Shown here in pieces: positions 24,301 through 35,814 of a stretch of DNA of 64,000 nucleotides (the stretch's first letter is position 1; each line of letters begins with the position of its first letter). Below the pieces are notes generated by a model. The model saw only the letters and a program-made list of their open reading frames with translations. It was not told the origin of the DNA and ran no database searches. The stretch covers positions 7,351,001 through 7,415,000 of the forward strand of contig JAZGTH010000065.1 in assembly GCA_036877525.1 (NCBI GenBank), in the 5' to 3' direction. The translations under genes were made by a program, and so were the position numbers. This DNA comes from Chromobotia macracanthus (lineage: Eukaryota > Chordata > Actinopteri > Cypriniformes > Botiidae).

Positions 24301-25352
24301 TGTTAAGTGCAGACATTGGGTTGGTTCTGAAGATTTTTGCAAAGATAAATTGCAAATGAAATGATTGTACTATTAATGTAAGAAGGTTAACCAGGGTTTA
24401 CCAGCTAATGACTCATGCTCCTCTTAACTTATCACTTGAAAATCCAAGCCATTATAATATGACCTTGGTAAGTATTGGTAAGTTGGTACATGTTGAAAGT
24501 TTGACCATTTCAAATACAGAGTGCTTAGATTTTGCATATCCATCTGTTTTTTATGCTTTTGATGTTTGTAAGGTCATCCTAAGGTACCCGATTAACAACT
24601 TGATTGTAGTATCAGTTTGCATTGACAAATTGTTTGCAAGTTTTTTTTATTCTTACTGCATTACAATAATTCGAGCTGCTTTTTCAACAGCACTATGTTG
24701 TGGTGTGATTGTAATGACTTTGGAAAAGCCCATCTCATATTGAGTACAATATTGCTGTTATTATTACTTTGGCTTCATGATAACGGGTGAGATGTCCCTC
24801 CATATTGTCTTGAATGAATGGGACTGGATTTCTGAAGGGGCTTTTTATTCAAAGTGTGTTTATATGCAACCTATTACTTTTTGCTTTCACATGCCGAAGT
24901 GCTTGTGTCACCTCTAAACAAGATTATTCCAGCGTTTTCCATGACTGCAGCAGGAGGGTAAATCAGAAAGCAGATGGCCTTGAAATAAAACAATTATAAT
25001 TGAGTCTTTATTACCTCAGCAGTTGAGCTCCATGAAGTCAGAGGTCTGTGTACTGTGGGTGATATTGTGTTGTCCAAGTGTGGTCTCTTCACATTTGTAG
25101 ACGGAATAGCGTTTCAAGTCAAATGAAGAACTTCAGTAACTTCCTTTTGGGATGGGTGGCTTTTGAACCCAGCAAAGCTACTGATCCTCAAACAGTTGTG
25201 ACAAACCAAAGAAAAGTGTTGTGTGCTTAGAAATCTTTAACTCCTGTGGGCTCTATTATAATGTGATGTGTCTGTCTCAGAAAAAAAAATAAAAACTAAT
25301 TTTCCTAGAGACTATTTTACAGACTGCATGTTGCTTTCCAAGCCGCAGTGCG
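21376..25352. other. noncoding DNA, no gene seen
   Basis: Unique AT-rich sequence. A palindrome with 9-bp arms lies at 21554-21573. The segment 23390-23600 is balanced in composition and could be a conserved noncoding element, but this is a guess. The 111-codon open frame at 24408-24743 has no splice support and a random composition. Confidence 0.5.
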
Positions 25353-25397
25353 CAGTACACAGTACACAGTACACAGTACACATTACACAGTACACAT
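25353..25397. repeat. 7-bp tandem repeat, unit AGTACAC
   Basis: About six units of AGTACAC, the later ones with point changes (ATTACAC). A minisatellite-like short array. Confidence 0.9.
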
Positions 25398-28300
25398 AAG
25401 CCTTCTGTTCCCTCTTGCAGGAAAGATTTGTAGCAATCATCGCTGAAGACGAAGTATGGACATACTAAAAACTTATAACACCTTCCAATGTTTCCTGTCT
25501 GTACATCCTATCTGCATTGCTCAGGGATGTAGGCTGTTATCATAAATTAGTGAACAAAACCTACACATAAAAATGTCCAAGGCTTTCAGTGTTTCCTCTG
25601 GTAGTGTTTGTGTTTTGATTTTCAACAGGAGCTGGAGAGGTTTCACATCTATATTTGGATCTTTAGGACGCTTTTATAAATGGTTGGAGTACAGCACACA
25701 GCTTTTTTTCCACTAGACCCATTTGATGGAATGGAGAGGTGTCCAGAATAGATTGCGACAGCGAGATATAACTGAACAGAAGCAGAAAGATCCCTGACAA
25801 TGTGAATACTTTAAACCCATTAGGCTCGGTGAGTGCTGATCCTCTCTTCAGCGTTTGTGCTGAATTATGTGTTACATTTCTTATGCAATACAGCACTGTA
25901 TGCTTTTTATAAACACAAAAGTCACTTTATTTTACACTTAAACAGCACAATTTAGCCTGTGAGGACATAGACTTCTATCAGTATTATAAAAAGTTTATTA
26001 TATTGACTATTAATGACAAATGCAATAGTTTATGACTAATAATTTAGTTATATTTTGAATTATCAATAGATAAATGCTACTCAGTGGCAATCTAGGATAC
26101 GGGGGATGTTTTGGGTTAGGGTAGAAGGTCATAATGGGGTTCCTTAAAAAATAATATATATTTTGACATTGACATCATTACATAACATATGTTTATTGTC
26201 TATACTCTAAAAAGAAGGGGAAAACTTTCACACAGACAAAGTTTTCCAAAAAATAATTGTACAAGGAACAGGTTGCCAAGGCAACTGGTGAGCTATGGGG
26301 TATAGAGTTAGTTGGTAAATGTTTTGTGTGTGTGTGCGCGTCTATGTTAAGCTTAATACTCGCCAAACTGTGAATTTAGTCTATGAAACTATTTGGGACT
26401 TTGTAAATAAACTTATCATCAGTCTTGCACCAGGATAATGTTTGAACGCTGAGGCAGTTTTATGTAAGATGGATTATTTTCACAATGTTTCCGTTTATTT
26501 AATTATACGATTTATTCAGTTGATTTATGTTTTATATTTTTATTATAAAGTAGGAATGTCAATCCGTTAATTTTACTATAGAGCCCTTATTGTAAATATG
26601 CTTACTGCATTTAAAAAAGGAATGTTATTTTGTGAAATGAGAGCAGATCTTAGAATAGTAACATTTCCTGGGAGTGCTGTACACTGTTAAGATTTTGCTG
26701 TGTCCGTCGATTTAAAAATTACATTTATGATGACCCAAAATAAATTGAATGCTAATTGAAAACAGCATTTTTATTAAATAATTTAATGCTGCACTATAAA
26801 GAAAAAATTTAAGACAATTTTACAAGGGTGAGGAGGCAGAGGGAAAAATAATGTGTCAATACAAAATCCTGCTGTTCGATAAAAAGCAATTTTACATCCC
26901 TCACCCAAAACAATAACATTAATCTTTCACATATTTCAGATATGTTTTCCCCAATGATAGCATATCATACTACTTGGTAAGAAGTTCATTACAGCTCCAA
27001 TAAATGGCCACTCTGTGAAGAAATGATCAAGTCATTTCTTCATTTATTAGGGACAAAAGATGCAATTTTTGCTCTTCCGTTGGTGTTACAGCTGTAAGGC
27101 ATTGTTGTTCCAAGATACTGTTTAACAAGCTGTAAGCAAGAGGAATTTAGTTTTACTAAAATATGCTTATACAATCATATGCAAATCATAGCATTGCAAT
27201 AGTATTTTGTGTTCAGCGATAGTTTGAAAAAGTCATAATCTCGCAGTATTTGAACAGGTAAGCTTTAATCATGCATTGTGGATAGCCATTAGCAAACCGT
27301 CTTGAGCTTCAGGTTATCTTTAGCAAAATGTATTAATGTTCTTTTTCTGGTATGGCATAGTCCAAAAATTATTGTTAAATTGTTGCTTGCATGCTTCTTT
27401 ACCTGTCAGGTCCATTTCCGAATCCCATTTTTTTTTTGTTTTTACCTTTAATATAGTTTTTTCTGAATTTTGAATTCTCTGAATATTTCCTTCACATCTC
27501 AGTATTCAGTCAATGTCACATAGACATATAGGAGCTATTCTGCCTCTTTGCATTTGGAATCACCATCCATAGCAACATTCATACAAAGGGTGCAATGGGG
27601 ATTGGGCATTGCAATGCATTGGCAGGCAGGAAAAATAGCACAACCATTTTTGTCTCCCACATGAACGTGTTAATTTGTACACTGGACTGCTTCTGTCCTC
27701 CTCTGCCAGTGGCCCCTGGGTTTAGAACTGGAGCCTCACCCCAGCCTTTGTACACCTGATTCCTCTTCCTCTCCCCAAAGACCCCAGCACCGTCCCCCAT
27801 TTGTCATTGGTAAGCATGCCAACGAGCCATGCGACAGAGGAAGGGGACCTGAAGCGGGCAAACAAAAGGACAACATAATCAGCATAATTCCTCTCAAAAT
27901 GAAAATACATTTTTCACATGGGGATGAAATAATGCAATTATTCTTGCAAAAAGCGTCTGTGGCAGGATGATGAATCTGGGGATGTTGACATGGAATGTGT
28001 GTTTTACTCAAAAGATAAAGAGGAGCATATTAGAACCTAGGGGCTTACTCCTCCTGCTTGAATGCAGTTAAAATGCTGCATTTGAAAACACTGTACCTGT
28101 TGTAGATAATCACTGTAGTTTACATGTGAAAAAAAAAGTCGGTGACTTCAGAAACCTCAGAAAGAAAGAGTATGAGGAGAGATTGCTGAGAGTGCAAATC
28201 AAACTTTAGTGACTTTAGTGAATGATTACTCATTGTCATTACAAATCCTTTGACTGATCTAGTGCTGTACCCCCTTGTGGAGAGCAGTCAAAAGTGTTTT

Positions 28301-28491
28301 TAAATACCCACATGATGAATTTATTTCCCTTGATGATGAATGGGTGGATTTACATATGGTACATCCTGGTACAAGGCTGATTGATCTGTATGGGGCTGGT
28401 GTGCAGACGAAGAACTATTTAAATTGATGAATGAAGATTTGTATCAGGGGTGTGGCTAAAGGTCAGTGTGGAGATTGTCAGGAGACCTCAC
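25398..28491. other. noncoding DNA with one GC-richer patch
   Basis: A (GT)n/GC run lies at 26325-26341. The patch 27640-27860 is distinctly richer in C. It contains a strong acceptor-like tract ending CCTCTCCCCAAAG at 27780 and a strong donor-like ATTG|GTAAGC at 27809/27810 on the plus strand, only 29 bp apart. I do not call an exon. The remainder shows nothing. Confidence 0.45.
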
Positions 28492-28562
28492 CTTTACAAC
28501 TGTTCTGGAATCCCTGCTCGGCTCAGATCCACGGCACCCGACCAAAACCCATCCATCATTTC
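28492..28562 (-). CDS. candidate exon, unknown protein
   Basis: On the minus strand a pyrimidine tract ending ACAGTTTTTGCCCAG precedes 71 bp that end at a good donor (GTAAAG|GTGAGGT). One frame is open to the donor (NDGWVLVGCRGSEPSRDSRT, then VVK). Another frame (EMMDGFWSGAVDLSRAGIPE) reaches a stop three codons later, just before the donor, so the segment could also be read as a terminal exon. The segment is GC-richer than its flanks. No family is recognised, no partner exon is nearby, and a conserved noncoding element is an equal explanation. Confidence 0.25.
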
Positions 28563-28875
28563 CTGGGCAAAAACTGTCTTTGGTGGTAAAAACAGGATGT
28601 GAGAGGCACAGCTCACATCTTAAATGAATATGCGTGTATTGGCATAGCAGTAATGATTTACAGCTCTGTTGAGGTGTGACCATTTCCTGCACATCCTGAA
28701 AGGAATGACAGCACTGGCAACATAAATAAGTACCTTTTACAGAGCAGTGAACTGCTTAATGTTGCTGAGCTTCTTGTTGTCATGACGATATGTAATCAAT
28801 GCTTAAAAGTGTATCTGGTAAGTCCCTGGTCTATGTAAGAAAGAGTTGTAATAATTTTTACCTTCAATAAGGCCA
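28563..28875. other. noncoding DNA, nothing recognised
   Basis: Short gap between the candidate exon and the hairpin. No supported features. Confidence 0.5.
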
Positions 28876-28915
28876 ATTGTCTCAGGCCAATTTTCTAAAA
28901 TTGGCCTGAGACAAT
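28876..28915. repeat. perfect 19-bp inverted repeat with 2-nt centre
   Basis: Left arm 28876-28894 (ATTGTCTCAGGCCAATTTT), centre CT, right arm 28897-28915 exactly complementary. The stem has no mismatch. The two-base centre means that, as a single strand, the loop must open by a few pairs. No flanking target duplication is evident. Confidence 0.93.
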
Positions 28916-30074
28916 CAGAAGTAAATCAGAAGCTTTTAGTTGTAAAGGCTTGGAAGTCATGGGCTATAGTTACTGTAAGCATGTGCACACACAAGCTATG
29001 TCACACACTCTCATGTACTGTTTATTTTGTTAGATTAGATGAAGATGCATCATTGTGCCCATTATGCAAATAAATGTAACCTTTGATCAATCAAAACACT
29101 ATCTGAGACAGTGAGTTCCCGTAAATTGTAAAATTAAATGATATAAATTTTTACAGTTACAATTTTTTGTTATTTGGTTGCTCCTTGCATTTCCAAAAGA
29201 CTTCTTGAAAATATATCCCATTTTGCTTCTTCTTTTTAAATGGTTAGTCAGGGAGAACTTGAATGTAACAATATTTAACACTTGTACCTGCTGTGCTTTG
29301 TTTAAACATGCAGTTTGAAGCTCTTTGAGTTAAGTGAAGATTTAGATGAGGTCTCAATTGCCACAAGCTCTTCTCCTCACCACTGTTGTTTTGAATGACG
29401 TTTATTATGATGGCCAGTGGAGAAATGTTTCTTCTCTAGTGCCACTTTGATCTTTTCTCTAGTGGCAGTGAGTTACTCATTTTCATTCAGAGTAGAGCAC
29501 TGACCCGTGCTCAAGGAATAAACTTAAAAACCTTGATTTTGAAGGCCTCGCTATTGACAGGCGCTTATGTGTATATCTGTGTATGTCTGAGGGAAAAGAA
29601 GAAACATAAATGTGATAAAAACAAATAGATGTTAAGTAATTAAAAAGATATTACATTGGTTGCACTGAAAGTGTTTTGAAGGTATGTGGACTAACATGTC
29701 TCTTTAAATGAAGGGGCAGACAGTATCATACAGAAAGAGTGTATGAATTTGAAAATTAGCTCACACATCCTGAATAAACCTGACTGAAGGTTATGTGAAG
29801 GTCTTGTAGAAGGGTGATAAACATGTTATACTGAAAGAGGTTTGTTTGAAAGGAGCAAAAAAAATGCCATTTGCAAATCACCAAACACTGTATGGAGACT
29901 TGTCTAATAAAGTTTGTCATCACATAAGTAGCCTGAATTGATGTGTCCTTTTTCTAGAACCATATGGGTGCAGGTGATAGCTGATCATCTCTCTGTGGTT
30001 TAAGCATTAATGGTCCTGCCAGGTGCTGCGAATGATAATGATGTGAATGGATTTTCATAATGTGAGAGTATCAC
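28916..30074. other. noncoding DNA, nothing recognised
   Basis: No supported gene, RNA or repeat family. Confidence 0.5.
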
Positions 30075-30170
30075 TTGTTAGTTTATTGTACTATTTACAA
30101 ATTCAAGTTATTTATATAGCATTTAACAATTTTGCATTGTTGCAAAGAAGCCTTACAGAGAAAAGTTTTA
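30075..30170. repeat. dispersed fish repeat fragment
   Basis: Contains TTCAAGTTATTTATATAGCA followed by a form of 'TTTAACAATTTTGCATTGTTGCAAAGAAGCCTTACAG' spread over 30121-30157. I recognise this as a diverged copy of a frequent fish repeat whose usual form reads TTATTTGTATAGCGCTTTTA and ends AAAGCAGCTTTACAG. Class not certain. Confidence 0.5.
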
Positions 30171-30398
30171 AATAATGATCTCTGTTATGTATGTAACCTC
30201 AGTTCCCAGAGACAAGGAATGAGACACTTGGTTTAGTTTGATGCTATGAGGAATGCTCCCAGGTTTGCCATGCCGAGGGAAGCCATAGGAAGAATGCAAC
30301 AGCACCCTACTTGCGCACTGCTGGTAACAAAAAGTAACTCTCAGGCCAATTCCTGAATGCAAGGCCCTTATAAAAAAGCTTGCACAATATGCACTGGA
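30171..30398. repeat. dispersed repeat with 'AACCTCAGTTCCCAGAGACA' start
   Basis: The opening (AACCTCAGTTCCCAGAGACA, then AATGAGACACTTGG) resembles a widespread fish repeat that usually reads CTCAGTTCCCTGAGACGAGG. It runs into the tRNA-like unit that follows. I cannot assign a superfamily. Confidence 0.4.
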
Positions 30399-30482
30399 GG
30401 GTGTTTGGCGTGGGACTCAAACACCGGTCTCCTGGGCTAGTGTCCGCACACCAACAACACACACCACTCGGCCAGCTGTGTA
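30399..30482 (-). repeat. tRNA-like SINE unit, copy 1
   Basis: Read on the minus strand, it carries a near-perfect internal polymerase III A box (TGGCCGAGTGGT, 30463-30474), as in Ser/Leu tRNAs, and a B-box-like GTTTGAGTCCC (30412-30422). The T stem does not pair properly, so it is not a working tRNA. A related unit about 400 bp away is roughly 75% identical over 55 bp, mostly by transitions. Confidence 0.55.
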
Positions 30483-30799
30483 AGGCCTTTACATCGACCC
30501 GTAAGCCAGATGCTGCCTTTCAAGAGAGTCGCCTTAACGTGAGCAATAGCTTTGCCAGCCGGTCATTAAGGAGCGGGGGACCCCCCCCCCAGTGAGTGTG
30601 CCAGACACACTCAACCCTGAGAACTGACATTTGAGGGAAGCTAGTAGATAAATGGCTTCAGCCATGACATCGTCATCCACTGACCGAGCTCTAGGGAGAG
30701 GTGAGGACCTTGTATTGTGAAGGTGCTTCTTAGCACACATCCCCACCATCACCTAAAACACAGAGCTCTGCTAATAGTATTGTACAACAAACACACAAG
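30483..30799. repeat. body between the two tRNA-like units
   Basis: GC-richer than the window average, with a C homopolymer (about ten C) near 30581-30590. It probably belongs to the same composite repeat as its two neighbours. The overlapping 60-70 codon open frames on both strands are by-products. Confidence 0.4.
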
Positions 30800-30872
30800 G
30801 GGGTGTTCAACATGGAATTCAACCACGGGTCTCCCAGGTTAGTGTCAGCATGCCATCCAAGCGGGCTGTGGG
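30800..30872 (-). repeat. tRNA-like SINE unit, copy 2
   Basis: Same orientation and order as copy 1. The B-box-like word is GGTTGAATTCC and the A box has decayed. Differences from copy 1 are mainly C/T and G/A changes, as expected from decay of methylated CpG. Confidence 0.5.
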
Positions 30873-31012
30873 CCAATTAGATTGAAGCGATTAGACATGA
30901 GATTTAGACACTGGTTAAACCAAAGGAAGTAGTGAATACATGAAAGTATAGAAAGAAAAAGCAAAAATATATAAAAAACATGTTATTCCAAGTCTGGGAT
31001 CCCTTGAATATA

Positions 31013-32272
31013 TAACCCCAATTAAAAGAAAAGTTTGGATGCTGCGTAAAACGTAAATAAAAACAGAATACAATGATTTGCAAATATCATATACCCATAT
31101 TTTATTCACACTAGAACATAGACAAGTCAAATGTTGAAAGAGACACTTTACGATTTCATAAAAAAATATTAGCTCAATATTGAATTTGCTGGCAGCAACA
31201 CCTCAAAAAAAGATGGGACAGGGGTATGTTTATCACTGTGTAGCATCCCATCTTTTTTAACAGTCTGTAAACGTTTGGGAACTGTGAAGACCAGTTTCTG
31301 GGGTTTTGGGAAGGGAATGCTGTCCCATTGTTGTCTGATGTGGGATTCTAGCTGCTCAACAGTCCTGGGTCTTCTTTGCCAGATTATATGTTTTAAATAG
31401 GTTAAAGATCTGGACTTCAGGCATGCCAGTTCAGCACCCGAACTCTTCTAATAGAAGCCATGTTGTTGTAATGGATGCAGTATGTGGCCCCTCTCCTCTT
31501 TAGTCCAAAGGATGTGGCATCCATAATTTCCAAACAGATTTTCAACTTGTCTGACCACAAGTGTTTTCCACCAGGGAAGACAGCTGCATTTCTGGATTGT
31601 GTTCATATATGACTTCCTCTTTACATGATAGAGCTTTAACCTTTATTTGTGGATGGCATGGCTAACTGTGTTCACAGACAATGATTTGTCAAAGTGTTCC
31701 TGAGCCCATGCAGTGATTTCCAAGACAGAATCATGCCCGTTTTTAATGCAGGGTCACCTGAGGGCTCAAAGATCACAGGCATCCAATATTGACTTTTGGC
31801 TTTGAATATCTCATTATCTACAGTTCATAAGGAACAAAGTCTTTACAATTTTCCACTGAGGAACATTTTTTTCTGAAATTTCCATAATTTGTAATCACAG
31901 TTTGTTTTGACCATCTTTACTTCTGAGAGGCTAAGCCACTCTAAGATGCTTTTTTTTATACCCAGTCATGTTACTGAGCTGTTGCCAATTAGCCTAATTA
32001 GTTGCGAAATGCTCCTCCAGCTGTTTCTTATCGGTACCAATTACTTTTTCAGCCTTTTGTTGCCCTGTTCCAACTTTTTTGAGAGGTGTTGCTGTTATCA
32101 AATTCAAAATGAGCTAATATTTTGCATGAAATAGTAAAATGTCTTACTTTTAACATTTGATATGTTATCTATGTTCTAGTGTGAATAAAATATGGGTATA
32201 TAAGATTTGCAAATCATTGCATTCTGTTTTAATTTTACACAGCATCCCAACTTTTTTTTTGAATTGGGGTTG
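31013..32272 (-). mobile_element. Tc1-like DNA transposon, complete ends, dead
   Basis: The element is 1260 bp, flanked by TA dinucleotides (31011-31012 and 32273-32274), the target of Tc1/mariner elements. The ends are TAACCCCAATT and AATTGGGGTTG. Inverted repeats extend about 210 bp from each end (31013-31220 and 32063-32272) with moderate divergence. The transposase lies on the minus strand. I recognise the family from fish genomes, where the full form begins CAACCCCAATTCC. An internal deletion near 31486 joins a site that should precede about 250 bp of coding sequence directly to a later one. Confidence 0.85.
31240..31914 (-). pseudogene. Tc1-like transposase pseudogene
   Basis: The start codon is kept at 31914 (minus strand). 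The segment around 31750-31800 matches the DNA-binding linker part ('LDARDLRALRRHCIKN'-type, now broken). LWSD near 31548-31559 is the first catalytic Asp block. The second Asp block (QQDNAxxH type) is missing, removed by a deletion near 31486. The last block reads VLNWHA*SPDL*PI*N (31398-31437), with three stops, one of which replaces the catalytic Glu. Transposase would cut and paste the element by its inverted repeats; this copy cannot. About a third of the normal length is lost. Confidence 0.85.
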
Positions 32273-32274
32273 TA

Positions 32275-35200
32275 TTACTATTATTAAATATGACAGGGCA
32301 TGAATCCATAACATGACAAGAAACAAATAGTTTTTTTTAAAAATTTCCAAAAATGAAAATAAGAAAACTCTGGAAAAATCGCTTTGGGCTTTGTATTTGT
32401 TAGCTGTTATCTGTAACTGTCTGTAGCTATAATGCACATCTAAATCCACAATATCCCTCTGAAATAAGTAAAAAAAAAAGTAAAAAGTAAATTTAATCAT
32501 AACGTTTCATGTAATGGTATGCCTTAGGCTCTGTAGTCATTTCTGCTTAAAGAAGCAGTTATACTGGCAGCTGAAGAGCTGATTAAACTTTTTAAGATTA
32601 TCTTAATAGTAAACTATTCAGATGACATTGATTTCATCAAGAGCTTCTCCCATTAAGACTTCAAATAGGGTCTGTAAATGACAGCAAAGCAAAGTGGATA
32701 GTTTGACTTTAATCTGTTCAGCAGAGGTGCTTTGGTTTCATAATGATTAAACCTGTGCCAGATGACCCTGTTTCTCTGTTCTGTGACCAGTGTTGCTTTG
32801 TACATAAATCCTCCAAAGATGTGCCTCTGGGGGACTTCCAACCAAGCTTGTAGCTTCTGTACCATTTTACATAAGTAAAATGGTTAATATTTTATAAGTA
32901 ATAGCACAGTCAGCTCAGCTGTTTAGCTGTTTAATTATGTAGTTTTCCTCTAAACATAATCTATATGACTGTTTGGCTAAACCAAGGCCACCCACATTCA
33001 GTCCCATTCGCTTGTTTACTACTATGTCACCATACTGTTACCCAAAGCTAGTCTGTTGAATTATATTAATATACCTGTAGTTTGTTATCAGGAAAAGTCT
33101 AAGGTAAATTGCTCATTAAAGCTATTTAGAAACAAAGTTTCTTTCTGTTTTTCAAACACTTCACAGAATGTGACTCCCCTTTTTGTCAGGATCTTCATTG
33201 CTGTATGTGAAGGCTTTGATAGATGAGGCAATCTGAGCAAGCTGTGTTGAAAGATTCATCAGGAAACAGGCAGACCCATATAAATGATGCAAAATCGAGG
33301 CTGTTGTTGTTGCCCAACCATTGTCCTCTGAATCTAAGGGGCAATAAGTCCCAAAGGAACAATAAGTTGAATACATATGCAAGGAGCCCAAAGCAGTTTT
33401 CTTTTGTAAGTCACTCACATGTTAATCACATGGCACTGCCCTTATTTAAACCTATTGACACTGCTCCTTCACAAGTCATCTTCTATGGCAGAAAAAGTCT
33501 GACAATGTATATTTACAGATTCAGTAGCTTTCAGAATCACTGAGGGAAGCCAGATCGGCAAACTCATCTGGGGAATGTAATGTCTTCAAAGACGTTGTAC
33601 CACCAGAGGTGTTATGTTGTGTCGTAATAATCTTGTGAATGTGTCCCACTGTCTTTAATTACTTTAAGATTATATCATTACAGCTCCCAATATTACATTC
33701 CTGGAAATGATGTTGCGACGTTGTCCTCTGTCACACATGCTGACTCAAGGTTGCTGTTAATGTCACCTCCAGATCTACACTACACTCACTTTTGTTTTTA
33801 TGTGGTGGAAAGCTATTGACTTTTAATTCATAAACTGTGATTGATCCTTTTCTTTCTGCTCCGCTGTTTACCTCTGGGAGCTGGGGAATTTTTTCCATGT
33901 TAAGCTAAGCAATTTGATAAATGTTTTTTTAAACATCAAATCTGTCAGCTTTAACTTAATAGCATCTTAAACATTACCAAATCAATTTTCCTGAAAGAGT
34001 CAGTGTTGCTCTATTGATTGATAAGTATGTGGGATGTTTCTGACTGACACGGACAGGAGAGAGAGCTATCAAAGAAAAGTACAACAGCATTTTCCTTTGA
34101 CATTTGGAGTCTAGACATGTTTGAGCCAAAGGCTTTTACTGTAATTACAAACAGCAGAACTGAAGTGAAGCTATCAAATGCGGTTATACTATTAATAAGT
34201 CAGTCCATTATAATAAGTAGACTAATGATGTGCTTGGGTTTTGAGTAGTCTATTCAGATAAGGTCAATAAACAATTGGCAAACCAATTACAAAAAAGGAA
34301 ATGTTTACTTTGTGGTAAAAGTTGTGTTGCTTTATGCAGCATTAATGTATGCTATTGCAGACCTTTGAGAAGCTGGTCATTTACATTGACATTACATTAA
34401 TATTCTTTATGACATCAAAAAGTAATCTGAGCTCATTTAACCACTAGTAAGCAAGAGAGAAGCTGAAAGAACCTTTGTATTTAACAAGTACATACTATGC
34501 CATAACTTGTATGGAATGTATTTTAACATTGAATGTATTACTGCTTCCTGCTTTTACATTCAATAATATAGAACTTTTTCCTTCTTAAACACACACATTT
34601 GACAGAACAGAATAGTGGAGAGGTGAGGAGTGTTTGACCCCAGACCAATAAAGCACAAGAGGCCACTGACAGCTTCTCTGTAAATTCCCCACAGAAGCTG
34701 GTGGGTCCCTGAGGAGAATAAGTCAGGATCCTGTCTGACTCCTCTTTCTATTTATGAGGAGGTGAGAGAAAAAGCTTGATACTTACACAACTGCAGCACC
34801 CAGAAAGACCTTGTTAGATCTCTAAACAGCCTTGGATCATTTTAAAGAGAGACACTGTATTAATAAGTACAGGTACGCCATACAAAAAAATGAACTGAAA
34901 GAGACTGTAAACAAAGACGTTAAGAAATACGAAACAAAATGTATTTTTAATAAGAAGAATATTAGTATTGTGGAGGAGTTATGCAGAATTCATGTTGATC
35001 CAAAACTCATGATGAACTTTTTTTGTTTTTATAACATTTTCTTTTCTCACACTAGACTCACTCCACTGAGTCCAATAATAGAAACAGCATTTGATTTGAT
35101 TTTAGATGCTGTTGCTCTCTCTGAAGCATTAGCCGCTATAGGCTGAGTGATACACATCGACTGCTCCAGCTCCTTCATGCCTACTGGTTCTTATGCTTTT

Positions 35201-35814
35201 ATTATGCAGACTTTTAGTTTGTAATTCTGTTTTGTTCATTTTTCTATTATCTGATTGTTTTCCCCTGTGTCTTGTATGCTTCCTTTAAGTGCACCTGGGA
35301 AACTCATACCTCCAAATCATGCATTTGTTATTATGACATGTTACGTTCAACTCAGAAAAACAACACATACATAGCATAAACCAAACAAAATATTATATTT
35401 CCAACTCCATTGAAGGCATGCTTGTTTCTTATGTTTGGTGTTCAGTCTTGCATTCTTTGTATTATGGTCATGGTGAGTCTTTGGTCCCCGTTTATACAAT
35501 TAAACTGTATTTGGATTGTATTCCTTTCTGTCTAAAGACTGAGTACATGACAAGCATTTCTTGTATATTAAGACAATGCAGTGCAATGTTGTCCAGTCGG
35601 CTATTAAGGGGAGATCGATTCTATATCTTTTGAGGCCGTACCACCCATACGTCCTCCCCAGATCATGACTGTTTCATTGACAAAGCTGATGCAGCATATA
35701 ACTGAAGTTTCAGAGAACCTGTGCAGATCACATTAACTATTGTTGTACATGGAGCCCATTATGATGAAGGCAAAGAGGAGCTAGGCCAGGTCAAAATCAG
35801 AATCAGAATAAACT
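32275..35814. other. noncoding DNA, no gene seen
   Basis: Unique AT-rich DNA. Segments 33160-33340 and 34640-34760 are less simple and could be conserved noncoding elements. Open frames of about 100 codons (32165-32500, 33223-33543, 34832-35146) lack splice support and known domains. Confidence 0.5.

Noticed and set aside
24408..24743. 111-codon frame with hydrophobic stretches
   Set aside because: Looks membrane-like only because T-rich codons give F, V and I. No family, no splice sites.
30399..30482. Functional tRNA gene
   Set aside because: A- and B-box words are present but the T stem does not pair, and a second decayed copy shows it is a repeat.
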